From positions 74,537,335-74,601,334 of the forward strand of contig NC_092354.1 of the NCBI RefSeq assembly GCF_963676685.1: a DNA stretch of 64,000 bases. The letters run 5' to 3'. Under the pieces are notes generated by a model. It ran no database searches, had not been told where the DNA came from, and saw nothing but the letters and a program-made list of their open reading frames with translations. Every line of letters starts with the position of its first letter. Position 1 is the first letter of the stretch. Both the position numbers and the translations under genes were made by a program. Of this stretch, positions 47,305 to 59,564 are shown piece after piece. Source of the stretch: Mytilus edulis (Eukaryota > Mollusca > Bivalvia > Mytilida > Mytilidae).

Positions 47305-49045
47305 GAGGCTCTCAAGAGCCTGTGTCGCTCACCTTGGTCTATGTGCATATTATCAATGGACACAGATAAATTCATGACAAAATGGTGTTTTTGTGATGGT
47401 GATGTGTTTTTAGATCTTTGTTTACTGAAAATTCTTGTTGCTACAAATATTTCTCTCTATAATGAACTTGGCCCAGTAATTACAGTTGAATTTATTTCCT
47501 AAAAACATGAAGAACAAGTTGTTAACAATTGACTATAAAGGGCAATAACTCCTTAAGAGGTCAATTGAAAAATTTGGTCATGTTAACTTATTTGTAGATC
47601 TAATTTTGCTGAACATAATTGCCGTTTACAGTTAATCTCTATCTATAATAATATTCAAGATAATAACCAAAATCTGCAAAATTTCCTTAAAATTACTAAT
47701 TTGGGGGGCAGCAACCCAACAACAGGTTCAGGGCAGATAGATCTTGACCTGATAAACAATTTTACCTAGTCAGATTTGCTCTAAATGCTTTGGTGTAAGC
47801 CAAAATCTACATTTCCCCTCTATGTTCTATTTTTAGCTATGGCAGGTAGGTTGGACAGGTCACGCCACACAATTTTTAAACTAAATACCCCAATAATGAT
47901 TGTGGCCCAGGAGTTTCAAAGGAGAAGATTTTTCTAAAAGATTACAAAAATTTACGAAAAATTTGTCAAAATGGACTATAAAGGGCAATTACTCCTTAAG
48001 GGGTCAACTGATAATTTTGGTCATGTTGACTTATTTGTAAATCTTACTTTGCTGAACATTATTGCTGTTTACAGTTTATCTTTATCTATAATAATATTAA
48101 AGATAATATCCAAAAACAGCAAAATTTCCTTAAAATTACATATTCAGGGGCATCAACCCAACAACGGGTTGTCCTATTCATTTGAAAGTTTCAGGGCTGA
48201 TAGATTTTCACATGATGAACAATTTTACACTTGTCAGATTTGCTCTAAATGCTTTGGTTTCAGAGTTATAAGCCAAAATCTACATTTTACCCCTATGTTC
48301 AATTTTTAGCCATGGCGGCCATCTTGGTTGGTTGGCCGGGTCACGCCACACATTTTTTAAACTAGATACCCCAAAGATGATTGTGGCCAAGTTTGGATTA
48401 ATTTGGCCATGTAGTTTCAGAGGAGAAGATTTTTGTAATAGATTACTAAGATTTACGAAAAATGGTTAAAAATTGACTATAAAGGGCAATAACTCCTAAA
48501 GGGTTCAACTGACCATTTCGGTCATGTTGACTTATTTGTAAATCTTACTTTGCTGAAAATTATTGCTGTTTACAGTTTATCTTTATCTATAATAATATTC
48601 AAGATAATAACCAAAAACAGCAAAATTTCCTTAAACTTACATATTCAGGGGCACCAACCCAACAACGGGTTGTCTGATTCATCTGAAAATTTCAGGGCAG
48701 ATATATCTTGACCTGATAAACAATTTTACACCATGTCAGATTTGCTCTAAATGCTTTGGTTTTTGAGTTATAAGCCAAAAACTGCATTTTACCCCTATGT
48801 TCTATTTTTAGCCATGGTGGCCATCTTGGTTGGAAGGCGGGGTCACGCCACACATTTTTTAAACTAGATACCCCAATGATGATATGTGGCCAAGTTTGGT
48901 TTAATTTGGCCCAGCAGTTTCAGAGGAGAAGATTTTTGTAAAAGTTAACGACGACGGACGACGGACAACGACGACGACGACGGACGCCGGACTCAAAGTG
49001 ATGGGAAAAGCTCACTTGGCCCTTCGGGCCAGGTAAGCTAAAAAG
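47305..49045 (+). repeat. Repeat D, tandem array of ~470-500-bp units
   Basis: Starts ggctctcaagagcctgtgtc (itself a small inverted repeat) and ends cacttggcccttcgggccag. Three and a half units follow the order: ttttagccatggcggccatc, ttggttggttggccgggtca, gatgattgtggccaagtttg, cagaggagaagatttttgt, agggcaataactcctaaagg, caacccaacaacgggttgtc. Corresponding gccatgg words are at 47836, 48309 and 48811. The end carries a GACGGACGACGACG stretch (about 48945-49000). The 112-codon frame at 47971-48309 is a by-product. Confidence 0.9.
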
Positions 49046-49049
49046 CACA

Positions 49050-50150
49050 AATCCACAAGTTATTAAGATGATTAAAAAAAAAACGTCAGTACCGAAAATC
49101 TATACTTGGAGAAAATTATGAATAGTTTGTAAAGTTGATACGGAATATTTATCAACATGATCAACAAGGGATTGGTATCTTAAGATGATTTTTTTACAAA
49201 AAGGGCGATAACCATAGCTCGTACACTTTCTGCTCAGACACCGGTGATGTTCTATAAAGTCTGAATAGCAGCTGAAAATCCCTAAAATTACATTATGAAT
49301 GAGGATCTCATGTTTAGATGAAGATTTATAATTTCGAAATCAAAATCGTCTCGTTCGTCATAGATTATGTTACTGAGATGAGCACTTGTGTCAAATTCGA
49401 GGTTTATTTTTAAAATGAGCCGAAAGAAGCGGTGTCTGTTGATTTTTTAATTTCTTGTAATGGAATATAAGTTGAACCCAATAACACAGGCTTGAATTGT
49501 TTAAATTTCAGAATCGATTCATACTTAACTAACTTTTATACAGTTTTGTTTGTAATATTTATCATTACAGTTTAACGGCGCCACGCAATTAAGCTGTGGG
49601 ATTCCAAATGTCTTACAAAAAGTGTCATTGTTAAGGTCATCGCATACTTAAAAATGTCGGATAATTAGGAGAACGAGAAGACACACATTCAATAGCAGTA
49701 CAATTTTGAAGATTTAAATTGAATAAAAATAGATCACTTATAAATGAAAGTTATGTATGTACACATTTCTTTGTTAGGTACAAAACATATTCATTTTTGT
49801 TTGTTAAATTTGAAGTTTCATATGACTTGAACAAAATATACATGTATGGCATATGACATTTTACCGTAAGTTGACCTTCGATTTCCAATTTATTAAAATA
49901 TTAAATTGTATTTATCTAGGACATGCTATGCCTTTTAAAGTTTTCTAGACATACAGATTTGTCTGTACTCGGAGTAAATTATGAGGTGAACATGCAGCCA
50001 TTTTAGAAAAAGGGTCCACATGAACCTTTAAGTTAAACAAGTTTGATTGAATTTTAAAATTGGACCTTTTTTACCGGGTGTAGGGTATTACTTTCAGTAT
50101 ATCCCAACATATATTAAAAAAGACGTTTACTCTGTGATGGAGAAATTAGA
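49050..50150. other. No feature recognised
   Basis: AT-rich, without long open frames, element borders or recognisable repeats apart from short simple runs. Confidence 0.4.
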
Positions 50151-50156
50151 ATAACT

Positions 50157-50320
50157 TCAGAGGCGGATTTAGGGGGGGCAGGGGGCCCGGCCCCTCCCCC
50201 CTTTTGGGAAAAAATTTGGTTGCTTATATAGGGAATCATTGAAGCGTGACTGGAGCGTGCCCCCTCTTAGGTCAGTCAGTGGGCCCCCACTTATGTAAAT
50301 TTCTGGATCCGCCACTGAAC
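50157..50320. mobile_element. Short element with agaggcgga / ggatccgcc inverted tips
   Basis: Starts agaggcggatttaggggggg and ends ggatccgccactg, so the tips are inverted (c.agtggcggatcc on the reverse). The interior is GC-rich (ggcccggcccctcccccctt) and contrasts with its surroundings. Length about 164. MITE-like in appearance and common in mussels. Confidence 0.65.
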
Positions 50321-50669
50321 TTGTCGCTTATTGGTGCCAGCGTTATGAATGTCCTTGTTTGGTATTCTTTGTCTCTCCTTTTACCCTCGCTTACAACTGT
50401 TCCAATTTCAATATTTAAAAAAAAAAGATAAATTTATGAAAAATGATAAGAGGACGATGGAAAAACATCGTGTACTGTATTTTTTGTTGACTTATTGTTT
50501 TGTGGAGGACATAATCAAGGAGATGCAATTTCAGATACTGTTTATTTCAAATTTATATACCGACAACGCGATTTGACTTTGCAATATTTTATGGCAGAAA
50601 TAGCGATAGTGATTCGACACATTTAATTATAACGACTAAGAAAAATTATATCTCAAAAAGTTACATTAC

Positions 50670-50890
50670 CAAAATACCGAACTCCCAGGAAACTTCTAAA
50701 CGGAAAAATCCTTAGCAAATTACAAAATAAAGCTCAAACACCTCAAACTAATGGATAAAAACTGTCATCTTCTGTATTGGCACAGGTATTTTCTAAAAGA
50801 TTAATACAAAGAAAGTAGAGACGAAAAATTCTAATGTCATATTCAAACTCTTAACTCGAAAACAATCTGACAATGTCATGGCAAAAAAAC
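50670..50890 (-). repeat. Repeat C tail, reversed copy
   Basis: ccgaactcccaggaaacttc, taaacggaaaaatccttagc, caaactaatggataaaaact and ttggcacaggtattttcta follow the same order as at 38280 and 46735. Confidence 0.65.
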
Positions 50891-51179
50891 GAAAAACGAT
50901 TAAAGTACAAATAAAAATATGAAAAGCACATCATATATTATCAATATATACTGAGTGACCTGAACCCCGGAAGAAATAAAATGTATTTCCTCACAAATAT
51001 ACTTACAATGGATGTACAATGACAACACAGTCTAAGTTTTATAGTGACGCTGCCACGTCCACTCTTTGTTTTAGTTGGGTTTTTTTTTTGGTTTTTTTTT
51101 GTTGCTGCTTATTGTTTGCTTTGTATCTAATTGAAAAATTAAGAACTTTTATACTGATTTTATAGTTTGTTCATTTTTT

Positions 51180-51510
51180 AACTGTAACACCTGTGTCCAA
51201 GGATAGGGCGAGTTGGGGGCCTGCTGCCAAGTTTAACCCCGTCACGTTATGTATGTTCCCATCCGGAGTCACGAGCCTGTAATGTAGTTGTTTTCGTTTG
51301 TTTGTGTACATGTATATCATATTCTTTTTCGTCCATAATTTTGTACACAAATAAGGCAGTTATATTTCTCAAGGGAACTGTTTTACTTTACATTTGTCAT
51401 TTCGGGGCCTTTTATAACTGACTATACAATATATTTATATACATGTACTTGATCATTGTTGAAGGCAACACGGTGACCTACAATTGTCATTGTTTGTGTC
51501 ATTTTGGTCT
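51180..51510 (+). repeat. Dispersed repeat P, copy 2
   Basis: cctgtgtccaaggatagggc, ccgtcacgttatgtatgttc, ggagtcacgagcctgtaatg, cattgttgaaggcaacacgg and tgacctacaattgtcattg are words I recognise from a long dispersed mussel repeat; 38880-39070 is a shorter copy. Confidence 0.65.
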
Positions 51511-51924
51511 CTTGAACGGGAGGCGTAATTCCGGTTGCCCGGTCAGAAGCTCCTGAATTTCAACAATTTAGCATCAAATTATGCAGTATTATAACAGCCT
51601 CCATGATACAAATTGGTGAAAATAGTCTGCCTTCGGATCATTCAACTTTTGTATTGATTAACATGTGGATATCAAATCTTTGGAAGAAGATGTAAATTCA
51701 GTTAAAAGGTTTTATGAAATGGGCATGAACAATGAAAAATAAATCATTAACGATAGCTTTGTAAATACATACAGCCGTTTTGTTAAAATATTTCCTTTCA
51801 CTGTTTTGGAAAATGTTTTTTGTGCCCCTTTATACAAAAAAATCGTTTTGCATGCACACGTATAAAAAATGCGGTTCTTATCCAACGCAATCATAGGTTT
51901 GAACGTTGTTTTCAATTTAGAAGA

Positions 51925-52110
51925 TGTAAAAAGATGTGATATGAGTGTCAATGAGACAACTCTCCATCCAAGTCACAATTTATAAAAGTAAACCATTATA
52001 GGTCTAAGTACGGTCTTCAACAGGGAGCCTTGGCTCACACGGAACAGCAAGCTATAAAGGGCTCCAAAAATTACTAGTGTAAAACCATTCACACGGGAAA
52101 ACCAATGATG
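51925..52110 (+). repeat. Dispersed repeat H
   Basis: gatatgagtgtcaatgagac, aactctccatccaagtcaca, gtaaaccattataggtctaa, cttggctcacacggaacagc and aagctataaagggctccaaa. Fragments of the same family are at 1490-1545, 12670-12730, 43040-43080 and, reversed, at 60570-60615. Confidence 0.75.
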
Positions 52111-53515
52111 ACGAATTGTTGAACAAAGACATAATGTTTTTCCTCAACTTCAACTGGACTTCAGAAAACATTAAACTCAGGTTAATCGACAGGGGATCAT
52201 CTCATGAAAGGCAGTCATAATGATAAACAGTTATGTGGGACAGCTATCTGCCTGACATCCTTTACTGTTATTTTTCATTCTTCTTTTTATTTGGACGGGC
52301 TCTCATTCTCAGATTGTTGAAAGGTTCTTCAGTTTAAATCTACGAATCTTTGGTGATGCAACAGTACTCTTCGTATAATAAAAAAATCATCTTAACTGTA
52401 AAAGATATGGATTTTTCAAATACATAAGAACGATCCGCGTCTGTTTAATTTCGCAAGCCTAGATTTGCGATCTTTTCAAAAGTAAAGAGAAGGGAACGGT
52501 TCATACTTATAAGTTGGCAAAGATATGTCTCTAAATGAAGGGATAAATCATAATCAAACACGTAACAATATTACAATACAAGTAGTGAAAAACATCACCA
52601 AGTCACAAGTCGCCTTTTCAGAATCTAGAGAACTATGGGTAATCTCATTGTTCGTACACCAAAATGAAAATAACGTTACGTCATTAATTCAATTTCTATT
52701 ATTTATCACGTTTTAAACCAATCACAACGTTTTTGATGTACGCTTTTTGGAAATATTACCCAGAATGCTTTAGATTCTGAAACGGCAAATTTTTCTTCAA
52801 TATTACAGGGAGTTAACTACCAATTAAGGTCTGAACTAAACGAGTTAGAAACGAATTGACATGAAGTTTCAAAGCCAGAGTAACCTAAATAAAAATACCA
52901 AACACCGTAACCGTAGCAGTGATCGATAATTCAACACATAGATTCTCATTTAATTGCAACCGAATTGCCAACCAATTCAGTGTTTATGTGATTTTTCGTG
53001 CATTGGAACATTCGGAATCGTGATAAACTCATGTATTTTATTAAACAGTTGTTTCTGTATTCCATTATTAAGCTTTGTACGAGAATTCCCAAAATAATGT
53101 GATAGCTTTGGAAATAAAATCCTTTCTGACAAATTTCACATCCTAGAGTGAAATCAAATACAATTTCCCTTCCCACAACAATGTGTTGGAGATTGTGACG
53201 AAAATTGAACAACAATAAAACAACTATCAGGCTATTTTATAAAAGCAATTTTCGAATACATTTCTCTATTCGTCTTTATGACGACTTCCATCACAAATGC
53301 TAGTTAACTAAATAAATATTGAACAATGATGTTGTGTCGGCAAAGATGACATAGACATAAAAGCTAGCATAGGGTCTAGCATATTTAAAATTGACTGCAT
53401 ATTTTTCCAAATGGCAAGTACTTTTTTTGTAATTTTCATGTTTTTATCAGAATACAATTGACAACTTTGGTACCTGTTCTTATAAAACTGGATAATAAAA
53501 TTTTTTAATTTGTTT
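52110..53515. other. No feature recognised
   Basis: Short open frames at 52525 (plus) and 52946-53215 (minus) lack motifs, splice context and repeat support, so they are left uncalled. Confidence 0.35.
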
Positions 53516-53524
53516 TATTAGGTA

Positions 53525-53735
53525 TAATAGATAAAAGAGGGACGAAAGATACCAAAGGGACAGTCAAACTCATAAATCTAAAACAAACTGACAACGCCAT
53601 GGCTAAAAATAAAAAAGACAAACAGAAAAACAATAGTACACACCACACAACATAGAAAACTAAAGAATAAACAACACGAACCCCACCAAAAACTAGGGGT
53701 GATCTCAGGTGCTCCGGAAGGGTAAGCAGTATTGA
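53525..53735 (+). repeat. Dispersed repeat L, copy
   Basis: agataccaaagggacagtca, aaactcataaatctaaaaca, gacaacgccatggctaaaaa, agaaaactaaagaataaaca, ccaccaaaaactaggggtga and tctcaggtgctccggaaggg. The reverse-strand frame over it is not a gene. Confidence 0.85.
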
Positions 53736-53749
53736 TATAACACAAGATT

Positions 53750-54880
53750 GAAAAGAGAAAATCATTTATTCAAAATCATAAAATGCAAAAATACATTTTG
53801 CAAAAACATTTGACATAGAATTTCATCATAATATTACATTATTAATTTAATGTATGCAAAATGATATCAACTAAAATCATATCAATTGAATAAATAACAA
53901 CACTTCAAATATGAGAATAAAAGTCTGACCCACTAAAATAAATACACAAATCTGCTTTTAAAAAAATGAAATTAAGGGAGGAATGCGATTGTTTTTTTAA
54001 GTTTACCACGCATTTAATTAACATTTTAATTCACTGAAGCACACATATGGAACACCCATGTGAACAAGTCCCTCCAAGACCATAGAGATATCATAAATTT
54101 ACTGTGTAAATAAATGTTTTAATAGGTCCCTGTTCAGTTCAGTCTAAGTAATAAATACTACAGAATAATTCTTCCCTGTTGTATCACATTATTGTATTCA
54201 TTTATTATATAAACAATTAAAACTGAATATGTGTTAGTCTTATCTAATTGATGAATTTGAATAGAACATCGATATGAACTGGTATGTTTTCTCAATAAAT
54301 GTATATTTTTACATCTTATTGGACATTCAACTTTAATTTTATTTAAATCTGCATCATTAAAAGCGAAATTATCAATATCCCTTGCAAACTAAGTAGTTAT
54401 GTTGAAAATAGAACTGCCTATATCTTAACACAATAATTATCAGGATACAAATATTGATAAAAAAAAAAAATCTGTTCTGGATAGACACTTATACAAGTGA
54501 CGATTTTTAAAATATCAAAGTTTTCAAACATTAAAAAACCATTAAAAAGCCTTTAAGGAATCGAAACTGACTACATTCTTGTCATAAGATACATAATATA
54601 TCTCAAAAAGGAAATTAGCAAAGATAGCAAGACATAGGAGACTTATTGTGAGGTATACAATAAATCAAAATCGTATCTCGTTTTGCTATGGATATAAAAA
54701 CAAGATTGATAAAAAAAAAGTAATTTATTCAAAATCATAAAACACAAAAATACATTTTACAAAGAAACATTTGACATTATCAATATGAAGTTCGTAAATT
54801 ATACGAAGTTACATAATTCAAAATCATATCAATTGAAAAAATGACAAAGCTAATAAAAATATAATCTCCTAAAAATACAT
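53750..54880. repeat. Direct repeats ~955 bp apart, with AATAAA on the minus strand
   Basis: 53757-53920 and 54715-54870 share atttattcaaaatcataaaa, acaaaaatacattttrcaaa, acatttgaca and aaatcatatcaattgaa in order. On the minus strand each holds AATAAA (complement of tttatt near 53766 and 54724). They could be two 3' ends for the minus-strand gene finishing at 55807, but the distance is large and nothing else supports it. Confidence 0.4.
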
Positions 54881-55800
54881 CTTTACTTATCTACTTCTTG
54901 AGAAAACATTCAGAATGTATCATTCTGACCTTACAGAAATATTTCCGAAACATGTGATACAAGTGGAAAATATCAATGAATACAAAAAGTATTAAAATTA
55001 AACTGAACTTTGTGAGAAGAAAATGAATATCTACAAGAAGTAGTGTTTTAGAAATAATTTTTTCAAATTTTATTACCAATCCAAAAGCCAAAATTGTGAG
55101 TGGTACACGAAATCATTTAACCAGAAACATGTACATCCTATTTTATTTAATTCTTATCAAATTTTAAGATATAGTTTATTTCAATCATTTTTAACAAATT
55201 AAATAAAATTATATGAATTTTGTTCTTAAAACAGAAAAAATAACAAATTTACTTAATAGACAGAAAGGTAAATTTTACACGCCAAAGCATGAGAATATGA
55301 TAAAAACTTCTTATATTAACACCTGCATATAGTTTTAAAGAGTTAAATTAATGTCGATTGATCCACTTTATCTTTATTAAAAATCATCAAAATTAGGTAC
55401 TTTCAAAGGCCCTTAGCAAAACAAAAGAAGTTCCCAACCAATTTCATCACCAATTGTTTTATTTAGTCATTTAAAAAAAAACAGGTTAAGAAAATAAGTT
55501 TCATACTAGAAATGTTTGGCTCCCCAAAGGTGTAGATCCTTAAGGGAGATATACTGATGGAAATTATAGTTTACAAAAATTGCTTGATCAGTATTTCAAT
55601 TTTATAAGTTTTAGTCGGATTATACATGGATGCACACACATTTAATACTGAAGGATATACTTATTGATCGTATAACTACACGTATTTTGCTTCACAATCT
55701 ATAAACAACTCTACAAATAATAATTAACGAATTAATGAATTGTGTTTGTTAGCAAGCGTTATATATTTCACTCAAAAACACTGTCACAAATTGAATCCCA
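54880..55800 (-). other. Downstream region / possible 3' UTR of the COR-death gene
   Basis: No coding evidence. AATAAA occurs on the minus strand near 55456 and 55372, so a 3' untranslated region ending there is possible. The 66-codon frame at 54891 is uncalled. Confidence 0.35.
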
Positions 55801-55806
55801 GAAAGA

Positions 55807-56126
55807 TCAATCAACGGGGATTAATTTGGGATAACTTTCACAATTTTCTAAAATTTCTGTAATCAGATGTGGATTTCTACCAGATCTTTCTAAAGCATGG
55901 AGTAGCTCTCTGATTGTTGAGTTATCTTCTCTGTTTCTCCAGCAATACAGCATTTGTCTACTGACCTCACGTAGTACTTTCGGATTGTCGTATTCTATCT
56001 GTTCCAAGCGTTCGATTTCAATTCCAAGTTCTAAGCCAAGAACCATCCACTCCTTACCAATTCGGAGACACAATTTGTCAAGCATCTCATCACTTGGCGA
56101 CAGATTCAAAATCTTATCAGGCAAAT
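55807..56126 (-). CDS. COR-death gene, last exon: second death domain
   Basis: The minus-strand exon follows ...gttttag (acceptor at 56127-56128) and runs to a TGA at 55807-55809. The first two bases complete the codon split by the 28-base exon (giving Asp). It encodes about 106 residues with a clear death domain: LDKLCLRIGKEWMVLGLELG (with the conserved Trp), IERLEQIEYDNP, then QMLYCWRNRE and LLHALERSGR, ending ENCESYPKLIPVD. Death domains pair with other death domains to build signalling complexes, so this C-terminus likely recruits an adaptor. Confident for the domain; the gene link rests on phase and proximity. Confidence 0.85.
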
Positions 56127-56214
56127 CTAAAACAAATATTTGTAGAATATCAGATAGTATAAGCTATATTAAGTAAGAGAATATATAATAACACAATTTT
56201 AAGAAATCATCTGT

Positions 56215-56345
56215 AATAATATGTTTGATGTGTTTGAGCTTTTTGATATTTCCATTTGATTAGGATTTTCCGTTTTGAATTTTCTTCTGGGTTTGGTATT
56301 TATGTTATTTCACATTTGTTTGTATATATCTTAATTTTGGCACCA
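56215..56345 (+). repeat. Repeat C tail fragment in intron
   Basis: tgtttgatgtgtttgagctt, ttccatttgattaggatttt and ccgttttgaattttcttctg resemble the 3' tail at 58.9 kb. Confidence 0.55.
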
Positions 56346-57044
56346 ATACATTTTCTGTCCTTAAACATTTTAAGTTCTATATCTTCATTTAGTGTATTGC
56401 TCTTCAGTTGATCAGTTTCATACTTACACTAAATAATAATTCAAATACTTGGTTTTTGTTTTTGTTAACTTTGGATCAGTTCAGAAATGATATATAAGCT
56501 TATAAAAAATACATATTCTTGTCATTGCCACTAAAATAATATACCCGGTAGCAAATGAAGACATACGACACCTTTTTATAAAATTTCTGAAACGAATCTT
56601 TATTTTTAAATATGTGATGTCAATCCGTTTACTCACATATTTACTGTATATTTCCAACGCATATCGAACAACATCAGTGGAACTTAATTTGCTTTTCTTG
56701 TTGGTTGGGGACATACATAGGGTCTAAAATGGTATCCAAAGGATATCTTTTTGACGAAGAAATACCAATGTATATGTCAATGAACCTATACAGTTTATCG
56801 TATGTATATTTTCTTGACAATCTAAAGAGTAAGTTTTCTCCTATAATCACATATTGACTATAACTAGAATAATCATTGGAAGGTTTTGTGTTATGCATGA
56901 GTGTCTGGTATAAAACAATTCTTAAAAGCCAACAATAAATAGCTGACATCAAATTGCCCGAAAAACAAGTGCATAAAATATCGTTATAACAAAATTAATA
57001 TGATAAAAGAAATAAAAGAACACTTTACGGAGATAGCAATGGTG

Positions 57045-57225
57045 AGAGGTTACGCATCTTGTAAACCCAGGTTAAATCCATCATTCTCTACATAAGAAAA
57101 TGCCTGTAGCAAATCAGGAAAGTGACAGCTGTTATTAATTCGTTCGTTGGGTGTGAGCTTTTGAGTTTGTCATTTGATCATGTTGATTGGGTACTTTCCT
57201 TTTAAAATTTCCGCGGACTTTATTT
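57045..57225 (+). repeat. Repeat C tail copy in intron
   Basis: aacccaggttaaatccatca, aaatgcctgtagcaaatcag, gtgacagctgttattaattc and gtcatttgatcatgttgatt match the tail at 58870-59060. It lies just downstream (on the gene strand) of the 28-base exon. Confidence 0.7.
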
Positions 57226-57261
57226 TGTGCTATACTGTATATGTTTTATACTATATCATAC

Positions 57262-57289
57262 CTGTCTCCACTTCTTCCTGTCGCAAAAT
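57262..57289 (-). CDS. COR-death gene, 28-base micro-exon
   Basis: On the minus strand: ttaattgtag | ATTTTGCGACAGGAAGAAGT... | GTATG. It starts in phase 0, as required after the first death-domain exon, and encodes ILRQEEVET plus one base that completes GAT (Asp) with the next exon. Both splice borders are consensus-like. The acidic, Glu-rich peptide would be a linker just before the second death domain. A micro-exon of this kind also precedes the first death domain. Confidence 0.65.
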
Positions 57290-57479
57290 CTACAATTAAA
57301 ACGTCTTTTCAGGTGGATTGTAAATAAATATAAAACAAAAGCCGCCCATGTTATAGTGTTTTTCATCATTTGAAGGAGTCTCATTTGATAAGTTAGCACC
57401 CCACGTGGTTCAGTACTTTTGCACTTGGTTTTCATATTATTTCGTGATGTAGTTTAACCAAGAAAAAACGTTTCTAAGG

Positions 57480-58160
57480 CATATTTCTTTAATAGTGACA
57501 AACAAAAAGGTAAAACATGCTACACAGAAGAACAAGTGGTCAGTATGCTGGAGTTTCTTATCGACAACATATTTGTTGAGTTTGGAGGTAGACTTTTCCA
57601 ACAAATTGTCGGCATTCCTAAGGGAACAAACTGTGCGCCTCTTCTTGCCTACCTCTTCTTATTTTTTTATGAATCGGAGTTTCTCCAGACACTTGTCAAA
57701 AACAAGAAGATCAAAGAAGCCAGATTATTTAATTTCACTTTCAGATATATTGATGATGTTCTTTCGATAAACAATCCGAACTTTTCTGATTGGGTTGCAT
57801 TAATATATTGCATTTATAAACTTATATCTCGAATTTGACTTACATAGTCATCTCAGTACCAGAATCTATGACAAACGAGACGATTTTAATTTTGAAATTA
57901 TAAATTTCCCCAACCTTAGTAGCAATATACCAACTTCACCTGCATATGGAATATATATTTCCCAACTTATTCGATATTCAAGAGCTTGCAGCTCCTACAC
58001 AGACTTTGTAAAAATGTCATCAGTGTCTGAGTAGAATGTTGATGAACCAGGGGTATGTCAAAGAATGTCTCGTCCTTTTTCTAAAAAAAAGTTCATCGGA
58101 AGGTACCAAGACCTTGTTGATAAATATTCCTTATCAACTTCACAAATAATACACGATGGT
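57480..58160 (+). pseudogene. Reverse-transcriptase remnant (Penelope-like?)
   Basis: Inside the intron, in the opposite direction to the gene. It reads CYTEEQVVSMLEFLIDNIF, FQQIVGIPKGTNCAPLLAY and FRYIDDVL (YIDD at residues 71-74 of the 57536 frame). After a frameshift near 57800 it continues STRIYDKRDDFNFEIINFP, SPAYGIYISQLIRYSRACS and, past further stops, GRYQDLVDKYSLSTSQII. The YIDD box and a G-(I)P-(M/K)-G-TNCAPLLA block are typical of an RT family abundant in bivalves, probably Penelope-like. At least three disabling changes; no endonuclease is seen. Confidence 0.8.
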
Positions 58161-59070
58161 CTTGATGTATAGATTCTGCGTACAGATGTTGTTTATCATC
58201 TTAACAACGTTTTTATAGGTCTTTCATTTGTCTTTGTTCTATTATTAATATTACTTTTACTGTTGAATGGTTTTATGTGATATCCGTTTGACGTGGCTCG
58301 ATACTTATACATCTCGTCAATGTTTTTGTATTGTCTTTCATTTTTTGGTGGCGTGCTTTGTATATGCGACTTTTTGTATTTCTTCGGTTCTTATGACGTG
58401 ACTCCCGTCAGCATGATATTGTTCTAGTTTATGTCATTATGATATATTTCTATTATGAATTACAAAATACGTTGAACCATAAACGTCAAAATCATTCAAT
58501 CGCGTTGTGGATTCTTATAAATTCTATATATAACTTTTGGACTATTTTCAATCTCGGTCTATTTCTAAAATTTATTCTTACATACTTTTGAATTTTTAAC
58601 CCTATATGTACACATTGCCTATGTAAATTTTAAAATTGTTTTTATGCACATTTAACGTCAAATTTATGTGATGCATAACATTTTCTGACGTCAGACACAC
58701 AAATCAATGAATGTGTTTGTAGATAGATGTTTTTGTGTTCTGTTCAATTGTTCCTTTTAAAATTGTTATACGATGATGACTGATGTACCCACATTTTTAC
58801 TATTTTATTTATTGTGTCTGTTTAGTTAACGCATCAATGTAAATATAACGGAATTTGACGAGACTGTCATTAAAGTGAGAGGGTTAGCGCTATAGAACCA
58901 GGTTTAATCCACCATTTTCTACATTTGAAAATGCCTGTACCAAGTCAGTTCTTGTCCATTCGTTTTTTTATGCGTTTTGTTATTTGATTTTGCCATGTGA
59001 TTATGGACTAAAGTCCAAATTGATTTTTCTCTAAGTTCAGTATTTTTGTGATTTGACCTTTTTCTTACAT
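58160..59070 (+). mobile_element. 3' non-coding tail of the RT element (source of repeat C)
   Basis: Follows the RT remnant without a break and ends in the block tagcgctatagaaccaggtt, taatccaccattttctacat, tgaaaatgcctgtaccaagt, tatttgattttgccatgtga and ttcagtatttttgtgat. This last block is what recurs elsewhere as repeat C (11.9, 28.6, 38.3, 46.7, 50.7, 56.2, 57.1 kb), as expected for a retroelement whose copies are often 5'-truncated. Confidence 0.7.
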
Positions 59071-59245
59071 ATACAAATACATAATTGTTACTTTTGTTTA
59101 GATAGTAAGTGATATTACCAGATAAAAGTACGGAGAACGATATCAATTTTCCATAAAATCAATCAAACTAATTGTCGATTTTATTGATAAAACAACAATC
59201 GCTGTGAAACCTTTAACAATTAAAAGTGGACATATAAGTACATAC

Positions 59246-59505
59246 CTGACACATGGTATGTCTGTTGATTTCAGCAGCTTCCATAGCGTTGACGAAATCT
59301 TTACATGATTTATTCTTCTCTCTGCATAAACGAAGGCTATAAAATTTAATCATAGAAATCGAATCAGAATCAATTGCATCAAGTTTAGTATTCGAGACTC
59401 CAAGGTTGAAAGCCAAGCTGCGTACTTCTTCCTTTGTCAAACTATTGCAAATGCGAAGCAGTTGTGAGTCCTTAAGTAGCATCGACAGAACAGCATCTAG
59501 TATAC
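59246..59505 (-). CDS. COR-death gene: first death-like domain exon
   Basis: 260 bases between catccag and GTATGT. The first two bases complete the codon opened by the 31-base exon (GGT, Gly); the end is phase 0 (CAG|). It encodes ILDAVLSMLLKDSQLLRICN, then LTKEEVRSLAFNLGVSNTKL, a DAIDSDS turn and FYSLRLCREKN...FVNAMEAAEI. The pattern L..ICN.L..EEV..LAF.LGVS..KLDAID resembles a death-fold domain (death or a related member) more divergent than the second, without the usual Trp. Likely a second protein-protein contact surface. Confidence 0.75.
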
Positions 59506-59564
59506 CTGGATGAAAATTAGTAATACAATATCTAGTCTGGTAATCGCAGATTTAAATATATATT

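Noticed and set aside
56481-56952. Minus-strand frames near the last exon of the COR-death gene, with one GTGAGT donor
   Set aside because: Open but without a recognised domain; the 28-base exon already joins the two death exons in phase, and these frames do not fit that phase path.
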